From Paramoeba atlantica (lineage: Eukaryota; Discosea): a stretch of DNA of 64,000 bases. Below the pieces are notes generated by a model that saw only the letters and a list, made by a program, of their open reading frames with translations, was not told where the DNA came from and did not search any database. Positions 49,229 through 58,755 of the stretch are shown here, in pieces (position 1 is the stretch's first letter; the number at the start of each line of letters is the position of its first letter). The position numbers were made by a program, and so were the translations under genes. The stretch spans positions 62,001 through 126,000 of the forward strand of contig CDRNVI010000073.1 in the NCBI GenBank assembly GCA_977017575.1. Direction: 5' to 3'.

Positions 49229-51710
49229 GAGCAAATTTTTTCGAAAAAATTAGTTTTCGAAAAAAAAACCGCAGAAAGGGTAGCCGGGGTCTTGGCGCGC
49301 ATTTTCCACGCCCCTACCCGGGGGTGACCCCCCCGCGTATCCGCAGGACGGGTCCGCCAAGTTCGGATTTTTTCGGAAAAAAATTTTTGAAAAAAAATTC
49401 AACTTGGCGAAAAAAATGACAAAAAAAATATTTTTCCAAAATCGTTTCCCCTATTGTATTTTGATAGTTTGGGACCCACACTAGCTTTCTCCGCAGTTGT
49501 TTTCGCAAGGTATCACTTCTTCGAACCGTGGTGCGCCCCTCAAAATGACCCATTTTTGACTAAAAAAGGTGAAAAAGTATTTTTCGGACCTAAAGGGGCA
49601 TTTTTGTGTCGAAAGAATGGTGTGGTTGGAGTCGCATTCTCTACCCAATACGTTCGGTAGGCTTTCATTCATGCCTGCGAGTGATTTCCCACGCGCAAAT
49701 GTCGGATTTAGTGCTCTGAGAGCAAAAATATGCGAAAATGACCCCATTTTTACCCGAAATTCGGCTATTTTTGGCTATAATCTTTCCGTTTTCCAGGCTA
49801 AATTTTCTTTTTTAGGCTCTTCGTTAAACGCGGCGGGAGTTTTCAACGCGAAGCGCGCATCATGAGTAACTTCTAAGTTGAAAGCAACCACCGCGTTTAA
49901 CGAAGAGCCTAAAAAAGAAAATTAACAAACCATTGCGGTGGCTGTAAAACTACCGCTCTACACTCGATTATTGAAAAAAAAGTGAACAAAAACAGTGAAA
50001 ATATAAAGGGGAACACAGTAATATAATAGAAGAAAAAAATATAAAAGGGGGCTCCGGTGGTCCAAAACTGAAAAAAAAAATTGAAAAAAATGGGGGGTCC
50101 AGGGGGATGTCATGGTCGATCAATTTTTTTCGAAAAAATTAGTTTTCGAAAAAAAAAATCGCAGAAAGGGTAGCCGGGGTCTTGGCGCGCATTTTCCACC
50201 CCCCTACCCGGGGGTGACCCCCCCGCGTATCCGCAGGACGGGTCCGCCAAGTTCGGATTTTTTCGGAAAAAAATTTTTGAAAAAAAATTCAACTTGGCGA
50301 AAAAAATGACAAAAAAAATATTTTTCCAAAATCGTTTCCCCTATTGTATTTTGATAGTTTGGGACCTACACTAGCTTTCTCCGCAGTTGTTTTCGCAAGG
50401 TATCACTTCTTCGAACCGTGGTGCGCCCCTCAAAATGACCCATTTTTGACTAAAAAAGGTGAAAAAGTATTTTTCGGACCTAAAGGGGCATTTTTGTGTC
50501 GAAAGAATGGTGTGGTTGGAGTCGCATTCTCTACCCAATACGTTCGGTAGGCTTTCATTCATGCCTGCGAGTGATTTCCCACGCGCAAATGTCGGATTTA
50601 GTGCTCTGAGAGCAAAAATATGCGAAAATGACCCCATTTTTACCCGAAATTCGGCTATTTTTGGCTATAATCTTTCCGTTTTCCAGGCTAAATTTTCTTT
50701 TTTAGGCTCTTCGTTAAACGCGGCGGGAGTTTTCAACGCGAAGCGCGCATCATGAGTAACTTCTAAGTTGAAAGCAACCACCGCGTTTAACGAAGAGCCT
50801 AAAAAAGAAAATTAACAAACCATTGCGGTGGTTGTAAAACTACCGCTCTACACTCGATTATTGAAAAAAAAGTGAACAAAAACAGTGAAAATATAAAGGG
50901 GAACACAGTAATATAATAGAAGAAAAAAATATAAAAGGGGGCTCCGGTGGTCCAAAACTGAAAAAAAAAATTGAAAAAAATGGGGGGTCCAGGGGGATGT
51001 CATGGTCGATCAATTTTTTTCGAAAAAATTAGTTTTCGAAAAAAAACCGCAGAAAGGGTAGCCGGGGTCTTGGCGCGCATTTTCCACGCCCCTACCCGGG
51101 GGTGACCCCCCCGCGTATCCGCAGGACGGGTCCGCCAAGTTCGGATTTTTTCGGAAAAAAATTTTTGAAAAAAGTTTCAACTTGGCGAAAAAAATGACAA
51201 AAAAAATATTTTTCCAAAATCGTTTCCCCTATTGTATTTTGATAGTTTGGGACCTACACTAGCTTTCTCCGCAGTTGCTTTCGCAAGGTATCCCTTCTTC
51301 TAGCCGTGGTGCGCCCCTCAAAATGACCCATTTTTGACTAAAACAAGGTGAAAAAGTATTTTTCGGACCTAAAGGGGCATTTTTGTGTCGAAAGAATGGT
51401 ATAGTTGGAGTCGCATTCTCTACCCAATACGTTCTGTAGCCTTTAGTTCATGTCTACGGTGTTTTCCACACCGAAATCTTGGATTCAGCGCTCTCAGAGC
51501 CAAAATACGCAAAAATATCCCCATTTTTACTTAAAAATCGTCAATTTTTGGCTCAAATCCTTCCGGTTTCTTCCGCTTTCGTAACGAATTTTTCTTTCGT
51601 AGGCTCTTCGTTAAACGCGGAGGTAGTTTTCAACTCGACACGCGCAGCATAAGTGACTTCTAAGTTGAAAACAACCACCGCGTTTAACGAAGAGCCTAAA
51701 AAAGAATAAA
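49229..51710 (+). repeat. 890-bp tandem array with foldback elements
   Basis: Two almost identical 890-bp units (49229-50118 and 50119-51008; landmark ATTGTATTTTGATAGTTTGG at 49453 and 50343) and a third shorter, more diverged one to 51710 (landmark at 51231). Each unit holds a GC-rich block (GGTAGCCGGGGTCTTGGCGC), an AT-rich body, a complete foldback (49814-49910, 50704-50800, 51601-51697) and, in the first two, the GGTGG/CTACC element and GGGGGCTCCGGTGGTCC. The frames repeated in them (88 and 98 codons) show no domain. Recent tandem duplication of an unknown non-coding element. Confidence 0.92.
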
Positions 51711-52000
51711 ATTGTAAAGTGCGTCACCGGTAGTGTCATTTTCTCGACCGACACCACTTAAAAATACACTAATTTTTACGAGCACTGTATATGGCATATC
51801 CTGACTATCACTGAACTTACGTAGGCATTGATTTTACAATTCTAAATCAATTGAAATACAAACGAGCACGACCTTTTTGACCCTTTTTTTTCTCTCTCGT
51901 ACTCTAAAACACGTTTTCATACCTCACCCAACCCCAAAACCAAAACCACAACCCTCATATCTCTTTTTTTCCTTCAAAAACCCTTCCCTACCCCTCCCCC

Positions 52001-52744
52001 ATGTCTCTCCCACCCCCCTCCCAAAACCCCCCCAACCCCCCCCATCCCCTCTCCCAAAACGAAAACCAAAACCCCACCCCTTCCCACGCTCTCCAACGAC
52101 CCCCCACCTTCTCCCCCTCCCCCTCCCCCTCCCCCTCTTCCTTACCCTCTTCCTTCATCGCCCTCTACCGCGCCCTCCTCGCGGCCTCCCCCCCCCTCCC
52201 CCCCGCCCGGCCCTGGGCCGACTTCGCGGACCGCTCCGCGCTCACCCCCCCCGCCTCCCCCCCCGACGCCCTCGCCCGCGCCACCGCCAACCTCCCGCAC
52301 TACGCCGGGAACTACGCCGTGGTGGCGCTCGCGGTGCTGGCGCTCGCGGGGCTCGGCAACCTGCTCTTCGTGGGGGCCATGGCCGCGTGCGCCGCGCTCG
52401 CGGGGGCGTACCGCCGGAGGAGGGCCCAGCAGGCCGCGGAGGGGGGGGAGGGGGTGGTGGTGGTGAGTGGAAGGGAGATCACCCCGGCCCAGGCCTACGG
52501 GGGGTTGGGGTTGGTGACGCTTTTTTTGTTTTGGTTGACCGGGGGGGGCGGGACGGTTTTTTGGGCGTTGGTGGGGAGTACGGTGGCGGTGGTGGGGCAT
52601 GCGGTGATGCATGAGAGGGGGTCAGGGGAGTTGTATGAAGGGGGTGGGGGAGGGTATGAGGGGGGGAAGCGTTTGGGGGAGTGGCAGAGGTTGTCCTCAC
52701 AGGGGTCGGTTTCACGGGGGTCGTATATGGAGCATGTGGGGTGA
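52001..52744 (+). CDS. PRA1 family protein (prenylated Rab acceptor)
   Basis: 247 residues. PRA1/Yip3 proteins sit in ER-Golgi membranes and help Rab GTPase membrane traffic. A Pro-rich head (1-50, PSPSPSPSSLPS) precedes the domain: RPWADFADRSALTPPAS at 70-86, then LPHYAGNYAVV, two hydrophobic segments (about 99-135), a basic linker YRRRRAQQ, and a second pair (GGLGLVTLFLFWL, and TVFWALVGSTVAVVGHAVMH at about 176-200). The four-span layout and the RPW..F.D motif fit the family. Extremely GC-rich, unlike the AT-rich neighbourhood, with a pyrimidine tract ending directly at the ATG. A longer overlapping frame in another phase is a composition artefact. Confidence 0.88.
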   Translation: MSLPPPSQNPPNPPHPLSQNENQNPTPSHALQRPPTFSPSPSPSPSSLPSSFIALYRALLAASPPLPPARPWADFADRSALTPPASPPDALARATANLPHYAGNYAVVALAVLALAGLGNLLFVGAMAACAALAGAYRRRRAQQAAEGGEGVVVVSGREITPAQAYGGLGLVTLFLFWLTGGGGTVFWALVGSTVAVVGHAVMHERGSGELYEGGGGGYEGGKRLGEWQRLSSQGSVSRGSYMEHVG

Positions 52745-52999
52745 GGGGGGATAAAGGGGGTGATTTGTAAGATAGAAAGGTTTAGTATAGTTAGGTCCGT
52801 GGGTAAAGATCATGGGCTTGGTTTTAGTGTAAATTTCGAATTTTATTGTTTTTTTACGGATGACGCATCCTGTTGAGAAGCACGTTTTACGGAATCTTCT
52901 TATTGTTCTTTGTTGATTCTACAGAACTATTTCTATTTTCTAAAGAATCTGTCCAACACAACACTATACTTTAGCACAATGAATTGATTCATATCGTCG

Positions 53000-55900
53000 A
53001 TGGTTCTACTTTCTACTCATTTGCCGAGTTCCCGATCGCAGAAACATCGATCTCAATTGCACCGAACGCAAACTGAACACTCCGATTGCAAAGATCACGT
53101 AAATGGTTCAATCACTTCCTCTCAAAGTTCCGAACACTCAGACACATCATTGGTCCCACAAGAATCGAATTCACCGAGTTCCTCCAATTTGAAGCCCTCC
53201 TCCCATTTACATGACTTGGAGGGAACAAAAGTTTCTTCTTTGAGCAAGGCCCAATGCTCACACGAACTGTTTTCGTCTTCTCAACTTAAAACTTTATCCC
53301 AAAGCAAAACAGATCTTTCTGCTTGGAAAGATTGGATACACACCTTAAACGTCATGGATCACGCAGTTCGCGTATTTCAAGTCACGCAACATCTTTCTTC
53401 AGGTGCGTCTACGAAACCCTTTGCTAAGCCCCTTGCCTTCGAAGTGGCTCATATACTTCGGCAGAAAAAATGCGATTCTGTGGTACTTAAGTGGCCGTTT
53501 GAATCCGATTTTATCTGGGAATCTTTGGATGACGTAACTTTACATGGACGAAGTCAACTGCCTCTTTGCTGCTCTCTTTATATACAAAGCGTGCTTTTTC
53601 TTCTCCTGCTGGCGCTCTATGACGCAACAGAACGTTATTCCGAAGATAATATTGCTAAAGCTGAGACTGACGATCTATCGTCTCTCAATTCCTCTCTTTC
53701 TCTTCTTGCTTTTTGTTTTTCTTACGCGAACGATGCTTCCCAAAGCATGGAAAATCAAAGACTGTCTTCGCCAAAGCCTGAAAAACATATGGATCAGAAT
53801 CTAGAAAAATGCAAAGATCTGTGCGACAAAATATATTTGTACGGGTTACATTTCGTATGTAAAATTGCTATGGGGAATTTGAAGGACGCAAGTCACCCCA
53901 TATGGATCCTTTTAGCCCATTTGTTTTCGAGGCAAACCCAACAAGCCAAGAACAAAGACCTAATGATTGTCCCTGAGAACTCAATCGTTTCCAAAGGCCA
54001 AGGGAATCCTTCCAAAGATTCTCTAAGCAAAGAATTCACAAATCTGAGATTTCCTATCAATCTTTCGTCAAGCATTTTTCAAAACGTAGAATCGTGTTTA
54101 ACGGCCCTTCTTGCCCGGCTTATTCAGGAATCTTGGAAAGACTTTCAGTTGGGGCAACAGAAAACCTTTGATTTCTTAGAATCAAAATTGGATCGCACAG
54201 TTTTGTGTCATGTTGTAACGCAATCTAGATCACGAACTTCGCCAAAGTGCTTTCAAATTGATTTAGGGAACGATAGCTCGAAATACATTCCCGCACTCAC
54301 GACGACCTCTTCTTTGTTTTTGATACGATTTGCAGCTGTTTGCCTTCTACCGTGGATAAGACGTATGAAGTCTGAAAAAGGAACTTCTGTAGTTCTCCCA
54401 AAAAAGATGCACACATTATTGATGTTTATTGCCCACAGTTTACACTACGAGGGCTATACTCCGCTGGCTTTAGAACTTTGGAATTCTCTTTGTGATGAGA
54501 AGTGTTGTGATCAAAGTGATCTTTATAAAAAGGACGCATATTTGAGTCATGCACTCACGATGAGCAATCTGGAGATTATTTCCAAATGGGTCGATTCCAC
54601 TCAGGACACCTTGGAATTTCTTCAAAAGCTGCACATTTCGGGCCAATCCCTGAAAGCTGAGACCGGAGCCGCAGATCCCTTGCAACGTGGTTCGCAGATT
54701 GCCGAAACGGAGACAACGCTTAACGATCTCTCTGTTTTCAAAAGAATTTTCACACTTTATCATAACAGTTTCTCGGAGTCTTCGTCATTTCCTGCGGAAA
54801 ACATTTTGACCGATCTCCTGCCTTTGCTGCAAAAGTACATTCCATGGATTGTGGACACTCAACATTTCCGTGATGCATCCCATCTTAATTTGTCGAATCA
54901 AAAGGGAACGAATACGCCTCAGGACACGCAACCACAAAACACTGTTATTCCGAAACGAAACACAGAAAATGATACAGAGAAAACTGCCGATGCAATTTCC
55001 AGCCTCCCTGCAGAACACAGCAACGAGAAAACATCCAATACGAATGAAACCGTAATAAAAACACAAACAAAAAACAAATCTCACTCCATTTCTTCCTTGG
55101 AAACGGCACACTATATTATCGATTCTTGTTTTTTTGTCGCTGAACTGTTTCTCTCTCGCGGAGATATTCCGAGTTCCACAAGATCTCTGTGTGCTGTTCT
55201 TTCAGTACTCCTTGGAAGCGCTACCCTCTTGAGTACCCGACATCTTTTACGTGTCCTTGAATGTTTTAGTCTTCTATCGGGCTCAGTAGAATCTCTTGTC
55301 TCGTTTTCATCCAATGATTTCAATGATATGGTACAGACATATCGAACGCGCTCTCTGTTTGCGTTTGTTTCTCCTGTTTCGTTTACGCGTTGGGCTTTTA
55401 GAGAACGTGAATTTGAAATGCGGATATCTCCAGCAATTCTGTATTCTTCCCTAAACAATAGTGCTTCCGATTCCATTGAGGATGACCGAAATGACAAAGG
55501 AAAGAACGTGCTTTCTCTAGTGGAAGCGGAAGAACGGATTTATCTTGCTCCGCGCAGTTTGCATGACATCAATGATGCATTCAATTCTCTACACTCGATG
55601 CAAAGGACGTTAGCAGATGTCAAAAAAGATGAGCACCGACAAATCGAACTTCTTATTTCTACTGCACTGGACGCAGACCGAACTTTGCAATGTCCACAAC
55701 TTTTGTTCGTTCTCAAAGAGTTCATGTCTCGGATTGAACGTCTCTTCCGTCGAACGCTAAAATTACGGTCAGAGGCAACGAAAGATCGACTTTTTCCCAT
55801 ACACTTTTGGTCGCTGCATCAATCTTGTTCGGGACACTGCCACACAAGCGATCGCAAAGAATTTCGTCTGACACTTGCACGTATTGCCATTTTATGCGGG

Positions 55901-58540
55901 TTTACTTCCCTTGCGGCTACTCAGCTGTTATCCTGCTGCAATCTAAGTTTTGATGCCATTTCTGGAGCACACACTGTTCCTCTCGAATTTACCTTTTCCA
56001 AGAGTTTTCCCCGAACGCAGTCTTCACCTAAAACCAATGTAGCGCAAAGCAACACAAAGGAAGGCCATTTTTCGTACTCTTCGAAGGATAAAAATTCTTT
56101 TTCGCTTGAAAATATTCCATGTGATGTTACACTATGTGCCATCGTACGAGATTCTACTCGAGACGTACTTTATTTTGTACGATGGGAAAATTTGCCTTTT
56201 GCCTCTGCCACGGAGCCAACAGATGCAGAACCCTGTGTTTATTTGTGCGAAATACCCGCGCCTTCCCTGTTGTTTGATCTTGTCGAAAAAGCGCAAAATA
56301 TTACAAACGAGGCTGCGAATCAAGTTGTGCAACATGATCTTGAACTCAACAAAGAACCTCCAAAAGAGGATGCAGAAAAAAAGAATTCTTCCTCGGAGAT
56401 TTTATCTAAAAATACGGCAGTCAGCAACAAACGCGGTTCTCATTCAGAGCGCAAAGCTTTTTGGTCACAGCGTGAAGCATTTGACCAAAAATTGGGAGGC
56501 GTTGTAAGCTCTATGCAGGAAGATGTTTGGGGTTCTCTCTGCTATGCGTTACTTCCCTCTTTTCGAATGGATGCAGATCGATTTGAACATGTAGAGAATA
56601 CAGAACCCACAAAAAGTGAAACAACCTCTTTATCTCATGAGGAAAAATTCTCCTTAAAGGAAAAAGCGCTGCTTTCTAAATATCGCACTCGAATTTATGC
56701 ACTCTTTCTTAAAGGTAATTCCGATTCTGAAATAGATTCTTCGCGAGCACAAACAATGCAAAATGATAACTTTTCCTGTGTCTTGGGCGTGCTATCCGCC
56801 TTCATACGATCGGTTCCTTTTCTTGAAAATCCTCCCACCATCGAATCATGTTCAAACCGTATTGACACCTCCAAAGCATCCACATCGTCTACGACTCCAG
56901 CCGACCGGCTTTTAGATCTTATATCCTATTCGATTTGCTCCGACGCTTCTATTCTCATGGAAACAGAACCTTTTAAGAAACGTTTAAAAGACCTCTTACT
57001 AGAATTCTATGAAGACTCTTGTGAAATGTACGATTCCATTTTTGATGGGATGCTGCCTCAAAAACTTTCATTCAATGTTTCGGAGAATCCATCGTACACT
57101 TCTACGCTTTCTGGAACGTCTCCAAAGTTGAGTTCTTCGCCCCTTTTAACGAATCTCTCCGAAACGGATTCAACTTCCTCGTCTTTCTCAAGAACAAAGC
57201 GCTTGCTTTCTCACCGTAAACTTTGGCTTTTGTTCGACCAGCAACCTCTGAATTCTCAAGGTCTCACACTTCATCATTTCCCATGGGAATCTCTTCCCTG
57301 TTTTCGATGGTTTCACAAAGGCAAACCATCTTCTCATATGGTTCGAATTCCCTCTTTGCGATATGCGATGCAAAGCGTATCGAATTTTGCATTTTTGAAT
57401 GCACAAAAATGCTCCAAAAATACACAGCTTAATGCTGTGTCTCCAAAACAGAACATCAAAGGATTAAAAACGAATACTTTGAGATCGGATCAAGCCTATC
57501 CCTATTCTCTGTATTACTGTTTGAATCCGATGGGCGATACCCATCGGTCACAGGAAACGTTAGAACCTCTTTTACGCAAACTTCCCAACAGCACGGGAAG
57601 TGTTGGAAAAATAAAGAGAGATGGATACTCAACGGTGGACTGTTGCGATCCGATTTCAGGTTTGCATACAGGAGGGACGTTTCTGTATGTTGGACATGGC
57701 AGCGGCTATCGAATTCTTCCTCGACATAAATTGCTGACTTGTGCAGGAAAAATGAGACGAAGGGAAGCCGAGCAATCCAAACGATATTCGGAAGATCGTG
57801 AGGGAGATCAGGAAACTTTGACAGAAAATGAAGAGCCCACGCCAAGGAAAAGTTTTTCGGAGTATCTAAAAACACCGTTTTCTCTTTTGGGGAAACTAAA
57901 AGAATATATCAAACCCTCATCCGAATCCTCTACGAATAATACGGATAATAACAAATCCTCGGAAGTCGAAATGTCGACGGGAAAAGAAGATTCCGAAGAA
58001 GTTTCTCGACACTCCCATACATTACTGGATGAAGCGCAAGATGGGAATTTTACAGAATTGCAAGCTTCCACCCGTAGTGCATCTTCATTGGTCTCATCTT
58101 CTATTCTTCCTTCTCACACTGTGCTACTTATGGGTTGCTCCAGTGCATCCTTGAGTGAAGGTCCGTATGCGATTCCTTACACTTTACTTCACTTTGGGGT
58201 GCGTCAAGTCCTGTGCACTTTATGGGATATAACAGATGGCGAAATTGATCGCTACACGAAGCAATATCTCAAAACTGCATTTTTACCTCAGGAAACCGAT
58301 TCCGATGGAAAACCAGAAGCGAACGGGTCTGCTCGATCTTTGAGCGAAAACGTTGAAACAGAAATGGGGAATCTTTGCTTGAAGAAAGGAAGCGCCACTT
58401 CATCTAAAATCGTTGTCCTTGAAACAGATCGAAACGTGCTCCCCAAAGATTTTGACCTGCACCACAACATGTTACGCGCACGAGAAGCCCCAAGGCTGTT
58501 TTATCTCACAAGTTCATCTGTAGTCTGTTATGGCACCTAA
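53000..58540 (+). CDS. ESP1: Separase (caspase-like protease, peptidase C50)
   Basis: 1846 residues. Separase cleaves the cohesin kleisin at anaphase to free sister chromatids. The catalytic His1566 lies in GGTFLYVGHGSGYRILPR and Cys1713 in LLMGCSSASLSEGPY, followed by FGVRQVLCTLWDITDGEIDR and the closing MLRAREAPRLFYLTSSSVVC (about 1820-1843), all diagnostic. The first 1500 residues are helical, TPR/HEAT-like, with Ser/Asn-rich linkers. Odd: 147 residues separate His and Cys, against about 25 in yeast and human; the extra part (about 1580-1700) is charged and Ser-rich. No securin gene recognised nearby. Start chosen as first ATG of the frame. Confidence 0.95.
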   Translation: MVLLSTHLPSSRSQKHRSQLHRTQTEHSDCKDHVNGSITSSQSSEHSDTSLVPQESNSPSSSNLKPSSHLHDLEGTKVSSLSKAQCSHELFSSSQLKTLSQSKTDLSAWKDWIHTLNVMDHAVRVFQVTQHLSSGASTKPFAKPLAFEVAHILRQKKCDSVVLKWPFESDFIWESLDDVTLHGRSQLPLCCSLYIQSVLFLLLLALYDATERYSEDNIAKAETDDLSSLNSSLSLLAFCFSYANDASQSMENQRLSSPKPEKHMDQNLEKCKDLCDKIYLYGLHFVCKIAMGNLKDASHPIWILLAHLFSRQTQQAKNKDLMIVPENSIVSKGQGNPSKDSLSKEFTNLRFPINLSSSIFQNVESCLTALLARLIQESWKDFQLGQQKTFDFLESKLDRTVLCHVVTQSRSRTSPKCFQIDLGNDSSKYIPALTTTSSLFLIRFAAVCLLPWIRRMKSEKGTSVVLPKKMHTLLMFIAHSLHYEGYTPLALELWNSLCDEKCCDQSDLYKKDAYLSHALTMSNLEIISKWVDSTQDTLEFLQKLHISGQSLKAETGAADPLQRGSQIAETETTLNDLSVFKRIFTLYHNSFSESSSFPAENILTDLLPLLQKYIPWIVDTQHFRDASHLNLSNQKGTNTPQDTQPQNTVIPKRNTENDTEKTADAISSLPAEHSNEKTSNTNETVIKTQTKNKSHSISSLETAHYIIDSCFFVAELFLSRGDIPSSTRSLCAVLSVLLGSATLLSTRHLLRVLECFSLLSGSVESLVSFSSNDFNDMVQTYRTRSLFAFVSPVSFTRWAFREREFEMRISPAILYSSLNNSASDSIEDDRNDKGKNVLSLVEAEERIYLAPRSLHDINDAFNSLHSMQRTLADVKKDEHRQIELLISTALDADRTLQCPQLLFVLKEFMSRIERLFRRTLKLRSEATKDRLFPIHFWSLHQSCSGHCHTSDRKEFRLTLARIAILCGFTSLAATQLLSCCNLSFDAISGAHTVPLEFTFSKSFPRTQSSPKTNVAQSNTKEGHFSYSSKDKNSFSLENIPCDVTLCAIVRDSTRDVLYFVRWENLPFASATEPTDAEPCVYLCEIPAPSLLFDLVEKAQNITNEAANQVVQHDLELNKEPPKEDAEKKNSSSEILSKNTAVSNKRGSHSERKAFWSQREAFDQKLGGVVSSMQEDVWGSLCYALLPSFRMDADRFEHVENTEPTKSETTSLSHEEKFSLKEKALLSKYRTRIYALFLKGNSDSEIDSSRAQTMQNDNFSCVLGVLSAFIRSVPFLENPPTIESCSNRIDTSKASTSSTTPADRLLDLISYSICSDASILMETEPFKKRLKDLLLEFYEDSCEMYDSIFDGMLPQKLSFNVSENPSYTSTLSGTSPKLSSSPLLTNLSETDSTSSSFSRTKRLLSHRKLWLLFDQQPLNSQGLTLHHFPWESLPCFRWFHKGKPSSHMVRIPSLRYAMQSVSNFAFLNAQKCSKNTQLNAVSPKQNIKGLKTNTLRSDQAYPYSLYYCLNPMGDTHRSQETLEPLLRKLPNSTGSVGKIKRDGYSTVDCCDPISGLHTGGTFLYVGHGSGYRILPRHKLLTCAGKMRRREAEQSKRYSEDREGDQETLTENEEPTPRKSFSEYLKTPFSLLGKLKEYIKPSSESSTNNTDNNKSSEVEMSTGKEDSEEVSRHSHTLLDEAQDGNFTELQASTRSASSLVSSSILPSHTVLLMGCSSASLSEGPYAIPYTLLHFGVRQVLCTLWDITDGEIDRYTKQYLKTAFLPQETDSDGKPEANGSARSLSENVETEMGNLCLKKGSATSSKIVVLETDRNVLPKDFDLHHNMLRAREAPRLFYLTSSSVVCYGT

Positions 58541-58755
58541 TATCACATTCTCTTTTCAACTCTGTCTTACGCACAAAAATACCGCAAAATATTTCAAGGA
58601 AAAATACACGTTTTCCTTCAAAAACATTTTTTTTTTCAAATTTTTATCTTCAATCCAAATTTTTTAATCATAATCCTATTTATATTATTATTATTCCTAT
58701 ATTTTTTTGAAGCTCATTTTTTTCTTCCCTCTTTTTCTCCCTCCTTCCTTCCTCC

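Noticed and set aside
49481-50755. Repeated 88- and 98-codon frames in the 890-bp units
   Set aside because: Identical only because the units are duplicated; they cross the foldback and show no domain, and diverged copies do not keep them open.
51877-52614. 245-codon frame overlapping the PRA1 gene, very Pro/Arg rich
   Set aside because: Composition by-product of the extremely GC-rich PRA1 coding sequence; the PRA1 frame has a real domain with membrane segments.
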